The translations under genes were made by a program, and so were the position numbers. 64,000 bases of DNA, from the NCBI GenBank assembly GCA_020848905.1, contig JADLHG010000062.1, positions 1 to 64,000 on the forward strand. Reading direction: 5' to 3'. The notes beneath the pieces were generated by a model. The model had not been told where the DNA came from. It did not search any database and worked only from the letters and a program-made list of their open reading frames with translations. The stretch is from Deltaproteobacteria bacterium (GTDB lineage: Bacteria; Myxococcota_A; Polyangia; GCA-2747355; JADLHG01). Below, in pieces: positions 53,375-61,361 of the stretch (positions are counted from its first letter, which is position 1; the number at the start of each line of letters is the position of its first letter).

Positions 53375-53674
53375 ATGCGTGCATCCCAGGCTGACCGCGA
53401 GAGATGGCTCGCCATCGTCATGGCCGCGGCCATGGACCACGACATCCTGCACCCCGAGGACGTGCTCCAGCACGTCACTCCGGAGGTGCTCGCCACGCAC
53501 CTGCCCCCCGACGTGATGAGCGGGGTGCTGGCCGCCTCGCTACAGGCCGGGGTCATGACCGCGGAGGTCATACTGCGCACGGCGGGGCCCGGCGTGCTCA
53601 GCCGCTACATCCCTCCCGACGTGCTCTGGTCGGCGATCGAGACCGCCGCCCACCGCTCGCAGATCCCCGGTTGA
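53375..53674 (+). CDS. Small helical protein, paralogue 1, unknown function
   Basis: This 99-residue, helical, cytoplasmic protein contains HPEDVLQHVTPEVLATHLPPDVM and a similar unit ILRTAGPGVLSRYIPPDVLWSAIE, so it probably has an internal repeat. The ATG at 53375 follows GGAG; the frame is open from 53336. It lies 9 bases before a clear paralogue, suggesting co-translation and perhaps a heteromer. I do not recognise the family. Confidence 0.6.
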   Translation: MRASQADRERWLAIVMAAAMDHDILHPEDVLQHVTPEVLATHLPPDVMSGVLAASLQAGVMTAEVILRTAGPGVLSRYIPPDVLWSAIETAAHRSQIPG

Positions 53675-53683
53675 GGTGTGACC

Positions 53684-54085
53684 ATGGATCGCCGACGAGA
53701 GTGGATTCGCATCGTCATCGAAGAGGGCTTGCGGCTGCAAGTGCTGGAACCTGACGACCTCCTGCGCCACGCCACGCCGAGCGTGCTGGCCACGGACCTG
53801 CCGCCCCGCCTGGTCGCCACGCTGCTGCAGGTAGGCATGACGAGCGGCAGCTTCAACGCCGACCTGCTCGTCGAGAGCCTGGGCGCGGGGAACATCGCCG
53901 AGTACGTCCCGCTGCCCGTCCTCTGGGCCAGCATCGACGAGGTCGCCGGGCGCATCATCGCCGAGCACCCGCTCACCGCCGGCGCCGTGAGCGCCGAGCA
54001 CGCGGGGGCTTTCGTGGACGAGGCTCTCGCCCACGCGGTGCTCCCGAACGACGACGGACCGGACATCGAGGTCCTCGACGACTAG
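53684..54085 (+). CDS. Small helical protein, paralogue 2, unknown function
   Basis: This 133-residue protein is homologous to the preceding one: EPDDLLRHATPSVLATDLPP matches its HPEDVLQHVTPEVLATHLPP, and IAEYVPLPVLWASIDEVAGR matches its second repeat. It is longer at the C terminus, ending in an acidic tail (DDGPDIEVLDD). A GTG at 53678 would add two residues. The pattern of residues is the same but the identity is modest, so the duplication is old. Function is unknown. Confidence 0.6.
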   Translation: MDRRREWIRIVIEEGLRLQVLEPDDLLRHATPSVLATDLPPRLVATLLQVGMTSGSFNADLLVESLGAGNIAEYVPLPVLWASIDEVAGRIIAEHPLTAGAVSAEHAGAFVDEALAHAVLPNDDGPDIEVLDD

Positions 54086-54089
54086 GTCC

Positions 54090-54169
54090 GCAAACTTTGC
54101 GGCCTCACGGAAACCTTTGCTCGGCTCACCCCCCACGGATTTGGGCCGAGCGCCGTAACCTGCAATAAT
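54090..54169 (+). promoter_or_regulatory. Paired motif and promoter upstream of the minor pilin operon
   Basis: GCAAACTTTGC at 54090-54100, a perfect 11-base palindrome, and GAAACCTTTGC at 54110-54120 match the pair upstream of pilY1. A possible promoter has TTGGGC at 54141-54146 and AATAAT at 54164-54169, 17 bases apart. Here the motif pair lies about 20 bases upstream of the -35. Confidence 0.55.
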
Positions 54170-54243
54170 CCTCGAACGGTCGTTGAAGCAGTCACCCCCC
54201 GCCGATGGCACGGGGCCTGCACGACTCCGTCGAGGAGCAGCCC

Positions 54244-54804
54244 ATGGCCCACGCCTCCCACAGCCCCGCGCCACGAGATGCCGGCTTCACGCTGGTCGAG
54301 CTCATGGTCGTGGTCGTGATCCTCGGCATCCTGGCGATGGTCGCGGTGCCCGCGATGCAACGCGACAGCAAGGAAGACAACTTCAACAAGTTCGTGAACC
54401 AGTTCATTCACGACCTCTTGCGGGCCCGGCACGAGGCCACCGGCTCGCGCGAGGACCGCAGCGTGATGCTCTACTCCACCTCGCGCTACACGCTGGAGGC
54501 CGTGCTCCCCGGGAGCAGCACGGTGGCCACGCTCCGCGACGTCTCGGCCCCCACGGGCGTGCAGCTCTCGGGGGCGGTGCTCACGACGGTGCTGCCGGGC
54601 GCCTCGACGCCCACGCCGACCGCCCCTCCGGCGCAGGTACGCTACCTCGGCACGGGGACCGTGCAGGCCTGCACCGGCTCCGCCTGTACGGCAGCCAACA
54701 ACGCGGTCACGATCTTCTTTCAGACCACCGACGCCCTGCACCGCGCGCGCGTCGTGATCTACCAGAGCACGGGATACGCCCGTCGGTACAAGGGATGGAA
54801 CTGA
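54244..54804 (+). CDS. fimT: Type IV pilus minor pilin FimT/GspH family
   Basis: This 186-residue prepilin has the class III signal DAGFTLVELMVVVVILGILAM, where peptidase cuts between Gly and Phe. GAGGAG lies upstream of the ATG at 54244; an in-frame ATG lies at 54205. The C-terminal globular part has a Cys pair (CTGSAC). Minor pilins of this type prime pilus assembly together with PilV, PilW, PilX and PilY1. It is the first gene of the minor pilin operon. Confidence 0.85.
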   Translation: MAHASHSPAPRDAGFTLVELMVVVVILGILAMVAVPAMQRDSKEDNFNKFVNQFIHDLLRARHEATGSREDRSVMLYSTSRYTLEAVLPGSSTVATLRDVSAPTGVQLSGAVLTTVLPGASTPTPTAPPAQVRYLGTGTVQACTGSACTAANNAVTIFFQTTDALHRARVVIYQSTGYARRYKGWN

Positions 54805-55262
54805 TGCGCTCCCGACGGAAACAGAGGCGCGAGGGCGGCTTCACCATGATGGAGCTGCTCATCACCATGCTGCTGCTCGCGATCGTCATGGTGGGGCTCG
54901 CCAGCCTGCAGGTGCACACGGTCCGGCAGGTCACCTCCTCGCGCCGCTCCACCGAGGCCATGCGCCTCGGCCAGAGCGTGCTCGAGCAGTACAACGCGAT
55001 GGGCTACGCGCAGCTCCCCTCGGCGGCCGCGGACTGGTCGCTCGAGACGAACGCGCAGGGGAACAACATGCAGAACGTGGCCGTGGACGGGCTCTCCGCG
55101 GGCCCGTACACCGTCCAGCGCCTCGTCGAAGACGTGGGGACGCAGAAGCTCATCACGATCCGCGTGGCGTGGAAGGACATCGCCCCCGGTGCCGCCGTCA
55201 GCACGGGTGCCGTCGAGTACCCGACGCTGCAGGTCACCATGACCACCCAGAGGTCCCAATGA
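54804..55262 (+). CDS. pilV: Type IV pilus minor pilin PilV-like
   Basis: This 152-residue prepilin has the cleavage motif GGFTMMELLITMLLLAIVMVG. The start overlaps the previous stop (TGATG); an ATG nine bases earlier is in frame. The C-terminal part is short, with the sequence RLVEDVGTQKLITIRVAWKD typical of PilV. It belongs to the minor pilin complex at the pilus tip. The gene overlaps pilW by four bases. Confidence 0.82.
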   Translation: MRSRRKQRREGGFTMMELLITMLLLAIVMVGLASLQVHTVRQVTSSRRSTEAMRLGQSVLEQYNAMGYAQLPSAAADWSLETNAQGNNMQNVAVDGLSAGPYTVQRLVEDVGTQKLITIRVAWKDIAPGAAVSTGAVEYPTLQVTMTTQRSQ

Positions 55263-56425
55263 CCGGCCGAACGACGCGCGTCCGACGGCGCCACGAAGAC
55301 GGTCTGACGATCATCGAGCTCATGGTGTCGCTCTTGCTCTCGTCGATGCTCTCGGCGGGGCTCTTCTACCTCGTCTCGGGGCAGAGCAAGACCTACTCGG
55401 CGCAGCTCGGCAGCCTCGTGACGCAGGAGAACCTCTGGGGCGCGATGGAATACCTGCAGCGGCAGGTGCGCTACGCGGGCTACGGCGGCTGGGGCGCCTG
55501 TCCGAACGGCGTGGTGAATATGTACGACGGCTCGGGGGGGACCACGGCCTCCACGCTCATCCCGTATCGGTCGTACAACAACTGCAACATCTTCAAGCGC
55601 GACCCGGCCACCTGCGGCAGCGCCACCGACGGCACCGACTCCTTCACCGTGACCTACGACTCGGACGCGCTCACCAACGGCGTAGGCACGGTGCGCATCG
55701 TGGACGCCATGCCGAGCTCGTCGTCCATCCTGAAGGTGAACGGCCCGGGCAGCTTCAAGCAGTGCGACCTGCTCATCCTGTACGAGCCGGGGACGTCGAA
55801 GCCCTGCACGGTGATCCAGGAGACCCAGGATCCTCAGAAGACCGGCAACAAGTGGCATATCCAGCACAACCCCGCCGGATGCGACGGCATCTACAACCCG
55901 CCCGGCGGGCACAACATCTTCCCCACGGGGGGCTACGGCGCGAACGCGCTGGTGATCCGCTTCGGCTCCACGAGCTCCATGCCCCGGCACTTCGCGATCG
56001 ACGACACGGTCAACCCGCCGCGGCTCGTCACCTGGAGCACGCGGAACGCGAATCCCTCCGCGGACAAGGCGAACCTCGAGGTGGTAGCCGACAACATCGA
56101 GGACCTGCAGCTCACCTGGGCCTGCGACGTGAACGGCAACGGCCTCTTCGAGGAGACCCCGAGCTCCCCGACCACCGACGAGTGGGCCTACACCGCGACG
56201 GGAGACACCGCCCCCGCCTGCGGCACGGCGAAGACCGGACAGGTGCGCATCACGCTCGTGGGGCGCACCACGAGCGCCGACACGTCGAACCGCACGGGTT
56301 TCCGTCCGGGGGCCGAGGATCGCGCCGCCGGCACCGTGGCGCAGGACCTGACGGCCAGCGGCCAGCTCGGCACGTACGGCCGCGCCGTCCTGCGCGCCAC
56401 AGCCACCCCTCACAACATTCGATAG
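55259..56425 (+). CDS. pilW: Type IV pilus minor pilin PilW-like
   Basis: This 388-residue prepilin has a class III signal, DGLTIIELMVSLLLSSMLSAG, with cleavage after Gly. The large C-terminal domain is rich in Gly and Ser, with several Cys (CPNG, NNCNIF, TCGS, CDLL). PilW proteins contribute to the tip initiation complex. It starts in an ATGA overlap with pilV and precedes pilX by eight bases. Confidence 0.83.
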   Translation: MTGRTTRVRRRHEDGLTIIELMVSLLLSSMLSAGLFYLVSGQSKTYSAQLGSLVTQENLWGAMEYLQRQVRYAGYGGWGACPNGVVNMYDGSGGTTASTLIPYRSYNNCNIFKRDPATCGSATDGTDSFTVTYDSDALTNGVGTVRIVDAMPSSSSILKVNGPGSFKQCDLLILYEPGTSKPCTVIQETQDPQKTGNKWHIQHNPAGCDGIYNPPGGHNIFPTGGYGANALVIRFGSTSSMPRHFAIDDTVNPPRLVTWSTRNANPSADKANLEVVADNIEDLQLTWACDVNGNGLFEETPSSPTTDEWAYTATGDTAPACGTAKTGQVRITLVGRTTSADTSNRTGFRPGAEDRAAGTVAQDLTASGQLGTYGRAVLRATATPHNIR

Positions 56426-56433
56426 GCACGCCC

Positions 56434-57132
56434 ATGGCACGACGCACGGCAAGCGATTCTGGTTCGGTCCTGGTGCTCGCGCTTCTGCTCACCACGATCA
56501 TCCTCGGCGTGGGGCTCACCGCGGCCTGGATGTCCAGCACGAGCTCGCGCGTCTCGGGCAACCTGGGACGCCGCCAGGAGGCCTTCTACGCGGCGCAGGC
56601 CGGAATCGAACGCGCCCGCGCCTATCTCGTCGCGAACAAGTCGGGGTGGGCCAGCCAGCTCGGCGGCAGCACCGCCTGCGGCTCGAACACGCGGGACCTG
56701 CCCACGAACAAGGGCCGCATCCTCTGCGACAACGGCACCGCGCTCTCCAACGTGCCGGTCATCGGCTCGGGGACCACCACGGCGACCAAGGTGTCGGGGC
56801 TGTCGAAGGTGACCTACTCGGTCTGGGTGCGCAACGACTGGGAGTCCGAGTGCGGCCTGGTCCAGAACGCGGCCGCCAGCACGGCCAACTACGCCGACTG
56901 CGACGGAAACGGCTCGGCCGATTCCTCGGACCTGGCCACGGCGGTCATCGACAACGACACGCGCGTGGTGGTGCGCTCGGAAGGGGTGGCCCGCGACGGC
57001 CTGAGCTACGTCGCGCTGGAGGCGGTGATCGGCGCCTCCACCTCGACGCAGGTCTCGGCCACGTACGGGCAGAAGGGGGGCGAGAGCTCGGGCTCCAACT
57101 CGTACCTGGGCGCGTCCCTCACCACCAACTAG
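56434..57132 (+). CDS. pilX: Type IV pilus assembly protein PilX-like
   Basis: This 232-residue protein has the PilX-type N terminus: GSVLVLALLLTTIILGVGLTAAW, then SRVSGNLGRRQEAFYAAQAGIERARAYL, where the AFYAAQAG motif is diagnostic. Unlike the others, its signal has Gly-Ser instead of Gly-Phe. It completes the fimT-pilV-pilW-pilX minor pilin operon. Its stop overlaps that of the convergent thiolase gene in the palindrome CTAG. Confidence 0.82.
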   Translation: MARRTASDSGSVLVLALLLTTIILGVGLTAAWMSSTSSRVSGNLGRRQEAFYAAQAGIERARAYLVANKSGWASQLGGSTACGSNTRDLPTNKGRILCDNGTALSNVPVIGSGTTTATKVSGLSKVTYSVWVRNDWESECGLVQNAAASTANYADCDGNGSADSSDLATAVIDNDTRVVVRSEGVARDGLSYVALEAVIGASTSTQVSATYGQKGGESSGSNSYLGASLTTN

Positions 57133-58319
57133 CCGACCTTCAGCACCAGCGCCATGGCCGTATCCCCCGCCGCGCAGCCCGCAAAGAGTCCGTAGCCGCC
57201 GCCGGCGAGCGCCAGCTCCTCGATGAGCTCGATCACCGCGCGCGTCCCGGTGGGCCCCTGCGGATGCCCGTAGATGAGCGGCGAGCCGTAGCGGTTCATG
57301 GCCTCGGCCGCGACGCCGGTCTGCTTGCAGAAGTAAACGTCGTTCACCGCGAAGGGGTTGTGGGTCTTGATCGCGCGGCAGTCGGAGAGCTTGATCCCGG
57401 CGCGCTCGACGGCCTGCTGCGCCGCGGGGACCACGGCCATGGCCATGAAGGCCTTCTTCGTGCGCGCCTCGCCGAAGGAGAGGAGCTGGATGGGGAGCTT
57501 CGCCTCGCGGCTGAGCTTCTCCGCGCGCTCGCGCGTGCAGACCACGATCCCCGCGTTGCCGTCGGCGGGGAAGGTCTGCGTACCGTAGCTCACCGTGCCG
57601 CCCTCGAGGACCGGCTTCAGCTTGGCCAGCCCGTCGGCGGTGGTCGGGAAGGCCCCCTCGTCCGCCTCGACCACGGAGACCGCCCTGCCCTTCTTGAGCT
57701 GGACCTTGGCCAGGTAGCGCTGCTGGAAGGCGCGGCCGTTCGCCAGCGCGTCCTGATACTGCCGGTAGCGCAGCAGCGTGACCTCGTCCTGAGCCTCCTT
57801 GGAGATCCCCGCCTCGCGGGCCACGTTCTCGGCCGTCTGGATCATCGCGCCGCCGGCGTACGGGTCGCGGTTGAAGTTGTCCCAGACCCAGTCTTCCGCC
57901 TGCCCGCGCCCACCCGGAGCGGCCGGGTTCGGGTAATAGAGGTGCGGACCGTTGCTCGTGCGGTCGGCGCTCACTCCGAGCAGGCAGGTGCGCTGGCCGG
58001 TCTCGACCTCGGCGGCGGCGGTGGCGATCACCCGCGCGCTCGTGGCGCAGGCCTGGGCGATCGTGGGTCCCGTCACGCCCGCCGCGCCGATCATCCCCGC
58101 CAGCCACGGAGCGCCGTAGAAGCTCGCCGCCTGCGGGACCGTCATGCCGAGGAGCACACCATCGAAGGTCTCGGGGGCCACCTGCTTCTCGGCCAGCACG
58201 GCGGAGGCCACCTGCGCCGCGAGCTCGACGGAGTTGTAGCCGGAGAGGCTCCCCTGCCACCGACAGAACGGGGTGCTCCAGTACGCGCCGTAGGGGATGA
58301 AGGCTTTGCTGAGCGACAT
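57129..58319 (-). CDS. Thiolase family protein (acetyl-CoA acetyltransferase-like)
   Basis: This 396-residue enzyme has the nucleophile Cys91 in AQACATSARV, KTHNPFAVND in place of the usual NEAFA region, and GHPQGPTGTR with the catalytic His. The last motif reads FAGCAAGDTAMAL, which keeps the Cys but differs from the usual CxGGGxG. Thiolases condense or cleave acyl-CoA units. The variant motifs suggest a specialised or divergent member. AGGGAGG lies just upstream of the start. Confidence 0.8.
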   Translation of the reverse strand: MSLSKAFIPYGAYWSTPFCRWQGSLSGYNSVELAAQVASAVLAEKQVAPETFDGVLLGMTVPQAASFYGAPWLAGMIGAAGVTGPTIAQACATSARVIATAAAEVETGQRTCLLGVSADRTSNGPHLYYPNPAAPGGRGQAEDWVWDNFNRDPYAGGAMIQTAENVAREAGISKEAQDEVTLLRYRQYQDALANGRAFQQRYLAKVQLKKGRAVSVVEADEGAFPTTADGLAKLKPVLEGGTVSYGTQTFPADGNAGIVVCTRERAEKLSREAKLPIQLLSFGEARTKKAFMAMAVVPAAQQAVERAGIKLSDCRAIKTHNPFAVNDVYFCKQTGVAAEAMNRYGSPLIYGHPQGPTGTRAVIELIEELALAGGGYGLFAGCAAGDTAMALVLKVG

Positions 58320-58479
58320 GGGGGACCTCCCTTATGGGTTCGGCGATGGGTTCGGCGCGGATGGTATGGGGGCCGCCACCGGGGGGTCAACGAGGATCCG
58401 GGGGATACTTTGCCTCGCTGCCGCGCGGGGCGACCTGCGCTACACTGTCGGAATCGAACGGTACGGCCGAGGGGACGGG

Positions 58480-58974
58480 ATGAGCGAGAACATCGCCCTG
58501 CAACGCATTCGCTCCTGGGTCGAGATCAGCACCGATCTCGACGACCACAGCGAGAGCAACTTCTACACCGGCTTCGCCAACGACTTGAACGGGGGCGGCG
58601 TCTTCGTGGCCACCCGCGACACGCTCGCGGTGGGCACCAAGGCCAAGATCGAGCTCAAGTTCCCCGACGGAGGCCCGACGCTGCAGGTGAACGGCCGCGT
58701 GCGCTGGACCCGAGAACGCCACGACGGCCCCGACGGCGAACCGGGGATCGGCTTCGAGTTCGTGGACCTTTCCGACGAGGCCAGAAAGCGCATCGAGAGC
58801 TTCCTCTCCCGGCGCGAACCGCTCTTCTTCGACGACAACCCGATCACGCGACACAACCTCGAGGCCCCTCCGGCGCGGCCGCGTCGCACGCTGCTCTGGG
58901 TCGCTCTGGGGCTCGCCAGCCTCGCCGGGCTCGCCTTCCTGCTCTACCGCGCGGGGCTCTTCGGCCCGAGGTAG
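58480..58974 (+). CDS. PilZ-domain protein with C-terminal membrane anchor
   Basis: This 164-residue protein contains a PilZ domain of the myxobacterial paralogous type: RIRSWVEISTDLDDHSESNFYTGFANDLNGGGVFV, with GIGFEFVDLS. PilZ domains usually bind cyclic di-GMP through an RxxxR and D/NxSxxG, but here the second motif reads NDLNGGG and the RxxxR is not obvious, so binding is uncertain. A single membrane helix (LLWVALGLASLAGLAFLLY) anchors it. Position near the pilus locus may be meaningful. Its last 31 bases overlap the convergent gene. Confidence 0.72.
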   Translation: MSENIALQRIRSWVEISTDLDDHSESNFYTGFANDLNGGGVFVATRDTLAVGTKAKIELKFPDGGPTLQVNGRVRWTRERHDGPDGEPGIGFEFVDLSDEARKRIESFLSRREPLFFDDNPITRHNLEAPPARPRRTLLWVALGLASLAGLAFLLYRAGLFGPR

Positions 58975-60326
58975 AGCGGCGTCTCGGCGCGAAAGCCGAC
59001 CGGCAACCGCTCGGCCAGCTCCTCCCCGTCGAGCGCGTAGAGCGGGCTCACCTCCACCGCCCCTTCGCCCGAGAGCGTGCCCCCGGCCTCGGTGATCCAG
59101 CGCCGGTAGAGCGCGGTCATCAGCCCACGCGCCGAGTCGGGGCTGTCCACGCCGCTCGCGTTCTTGACCGGCGCGAACTCCTCGTCGCGGTCGATCTCGA
59201 GCACCAGCGACCGCTTCGCGTCGGGGAGCGTGTCCATGGCGAAGGTCTCGAGCTTGTAGCCGCACGGCGCGGTGGGCTCCACGCGCCGTCCGCTCGGGTC
59301 GAGGTGCGGGATCTTCTTGTGGGCCCGGTGATACGGCAGGTCTGCGCGCTCGGCCTGCTCGCGCAGGAAGGGGACGCTCCAGACGAAGAGCCCCGGATTC
59401 GCGTAGCCGTAGCGCAGCGCACCGCGGGCGTCGCGACTCTCTGCGAGCGCCTCGGGGATCACGGTGTACTCGACGACGGAGAGCCGGCCGCCGACGCGCG
59501 CGTAGGCGCCCACCTTCTCGGCCGGATGCACCTTCGGGATGGCCTTGCACGAGTAGTCGCTCTGCCGCAGCAGGTGGTAGCCCACAAAGCGCGGGTCGCA
59601 GCTCAGCGAGAGCGGGTTGTCGACCTGGACGTAGCTCGCCGCGCGGATGCCGAGCCGCTCCATCTGCGCGAGCGCGCCGCTGCCGGCGAGGGCGGCGAAG
59701 AGCCCGCCGTTGCCGTTCGCGGCCAGGACCAAGCTCCCTCGCTCCTCGAGGAGCAACCGACCCTGCTCGTCCACCGCCGGTGCGAGCCCCTGCGGAAAGA
59801 TGAGCAGCCGGTCCTCGGGCAGGCCGAAGCGGTTGGCCTCGGCGAAGATGCGGCAGGTCGCCTCGTGGTTGTCGGGGCTCGTCATGAGGTAGAGCGGCGG
59901 CACGGCCCCGTAGCGCCGCCCGAGCGCGACGAGCCGCTCGACGTGCATCTGGAAGAGCGTGCGACCGCTCACCGGACCGAGGACGAAGGCCCCCTTCGGC
60001 CCGTCGAAGCCGAGCCGGCTCCCCTGCCCCCCCGCGACGAGAATGCAGGCCACCTCGCCGGCGCGCAGGGCCGCCTCGCCGCGCGCGCGGGCCTCCGCCG
60101 CGTCGGACGCGTCGAGCGGGATGAGCTCCTCGTACGGCGTGATGGTGGCCGGGTCCACGGCGAGCTCGGGAGTCTCGAGGACCCGCGCGAGCCAGGCCAG
60201 GTCGAGGGCCTCGATCTGCCCGAGGAGCCTTTCCTGGCCGGCCCCGTCCAGCTCGTCGAACCAGCGCAGCACGTGGGACTGCCCGAAGGCGCTGAGCTTC
60301 CGCTCGGCATCGGCACGCGTGATCAT
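58944..60326 (-). CDS. UDP-N-acetylhexosamine pyrophosphorylase-like nucleotidyltransferase
   Basis: This 460-residue enzyme has the eukaryote-type UAP/UGP motif LVAGGQGSRLGFDGPKGAF at about 96-114. QVDNPLSLSCDPRFVGY corresponds to the uridine-binding region. It makes a UDP-sugar from UTP and a sugar 1-phosphate, most likely UDP-GlcNAc or UDP-GalNAc, and would supply cell envelope or polysaccharide synthesis. It is unlike the trimeric bacterial GlmU. Its 3' end overlaps the PilZ gene by 31 bases. Confidence 0.82.
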   Translation of the reverse strand: MITRADAERKLSAFGQSHVLRWFDELDGAGQERLLGQIEALDLAWLARVLETPELAVDPATITPYEELIPLDASDAAEARARGEAALRAGEVACILVAGGQGSRLGFDGPKGAFVLGPVSGRTLFQMHVERLVALGRRYGAVPPLYLMTSPDNHEATCRIFAEANRFGLPEDRLLIFPQGLAPAVDEQGRLLLEERGSLVLAANGNGGLFAALAGSGALAQMERLGIRAASYVQVDNPLSLSCDPRFVGYHLLRQSDYSCKAIPKVHPAEKVGAYARVGGRLSVVEYTVIPEALAESRDARGALRYGYANPGLFVWSVPFLREQAERADLPYHRAHKKIPHLDPSGRRVEPTAPCGYKLETFAMDTLPDAKRSLVLEIDRDEEFAPVKNASGVDSPDSARGLMTALYRRWITEAGGTLSGEGAVEVSPLYALDGEELAERLPVGFRAETPLYLGPKSPAR

Positions 60327-60350
60327 GGGTGCGTTCTCGTCGTCGAGTCG

Positions 60351-60710
60351 TTAAGCGGGGGGCGCGGCGGCCGGCGTCGGTGGCCGGGCCAGGGCTTCGA
60401 TCACCCCGCTGCAAGCGGTCGGGCGTTCGAGCAGCACACGCGCGTCCACGGCCTGCGAGAAGTCGTCGTAGGGAAACTCGGGCTCGGGCCCCGCTTCCTT
60501 GAGCTTGGCGGCCAGGGCGTCGGCCGGGCACTGCACGTGCGCCGGCACCCCGGCGAGCTGCATCACGAGCAGGTTCTCCCACAGGGGGACGGGGGCGCCG
60601 CAGAAATGACACGGAGATTCCCGGTCCGGGTCCCCCGCCAAACGGGTGGCGAGGGCGCGGGCCTGCTCGACCAGCGCCGCGAGCAAATTGTGAAGATCCT
60701 CCTCGGACAT
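60351..60710 (-). CDS. Small protein with possible zinc site
   Basis: This 119-residue cytoplasmic protein has a CHFCG and a HVQC, together a plausible CxxC...HxxC zinc-binding site, between helical flanks. The ATG at 60710 is preferred to one at 60755. It ends in a Pro/Ala-rich tail and precedes the pyrophosphorylase gene by 24 bases in the same direction. No family is recognised. Confidence 0.55.
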   Translation of the reverse strand: MSEEDLHNLLAALVEQARALATRLAGDPDRESPCHFCGAPVPLWENLLVMQLAGVPAHVQCPADALAAKLKEAGPEPEFPYDDFSQAVDARVLLERPTACSGVIEALARPPTPAAAPPA

Positions 60711-60799
60711 CACCTCATCGTGGGGTAGTGCACGCGCTGTGTCAAGCGCCGCCAAGCCCGCGCCGTGGTACCTTCCCGCCCCGCACCGAGGAGGCCACC

Positions 60800-61258
60800 A
60801 TGCACATCCAGCGAATCGCGCACATCGCCATCGCCGTGAAGGACCTGGAGACGCAGATCGCCCACTACCGGGACACCTTCGGCCTCGAGCTCGTGGGGCG
60901 CGAGGAGGTCGCGGACCAGAAGGTCAAGGTGGCCATGCTGCGCGTCGGTGAGACGACGATCGAGCTCCTCGAGCCGACGAGCCCCGATAGCCCGGTGGCG
61001 AAGTTTCTCGACAAGCGCGGAGAGGGGATCCACCACCTGGCCTTTCAGGTGGACGGCCTCGCCTCGGCGCTCGGGGAGCTCCGCGACAAAGGGGTGGCGC
61101 TGCTCGACGCGGAACCGCGGGACGGCGCGCACGGCCAGCGCATCGCCTTTCTGCACCCGCGCGCAACGTTCGGAGTCCTTACCGAGCTCTGCGAGCCGGG
61201 AGCCGCCCCGGACGGGGATCACGGATCCGGAGGATCCGGGAATCCGCTTGACGCTTGA
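60800..61258 (+). CDS. mce: Methylmalonyl-CoA epimerase
   Basis: This 152-residue VOC-fold protein has metal ligands in RIAHIAIAV (His), GIHHLAFQV (His) and LTELCEP (Glu). It epimerises (R)- and (S)-methylmalonyl-CoA, linking propionyl-CoA metabolism and the TCA cycle. The ATG at 60800 follows GAGGAGG, and the length fits. It is divergent from the small zinc-site gene. Confidence 0.88.
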   Translation: MHIQRIAHIAIAVKDLETQIAHYRDTFGLELVGREEVADQKVKVAMLRVGETTIELLEPTSPDSPVAKFLDKRGEGIHHLAFQVDGLASALGELRDKGVALLDAEPRDGAHGQRIAFLHPRATFGVLTELCEPGAAPDGDHGSGGSGNPLDA

Positions 61259-61361
61259 CGGGCCGGGGCCTTGCGCGCTACCCAATGATGGCGCCGACCA
61301 GAACGAGCCAGTGGTGAGTTCGCCTACGACGCGCGCGCCGTTTGCAGTGAGGAGGAGGGCG

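Noticed and set aside
58381-58479. TTGCCT and TACACT as a promoter for the PilZ gene
   Set aside because: The spacer of 25 bases is too long for a sigma-70 promoter.
56646-60728. A 1360-codon plus-strand open frame running across pilX, the thiolase, PilZ and pyrophosphorylase genes
   Set aside because: It crosses several well-supported genes on both strands and is a GC-driven shadow.
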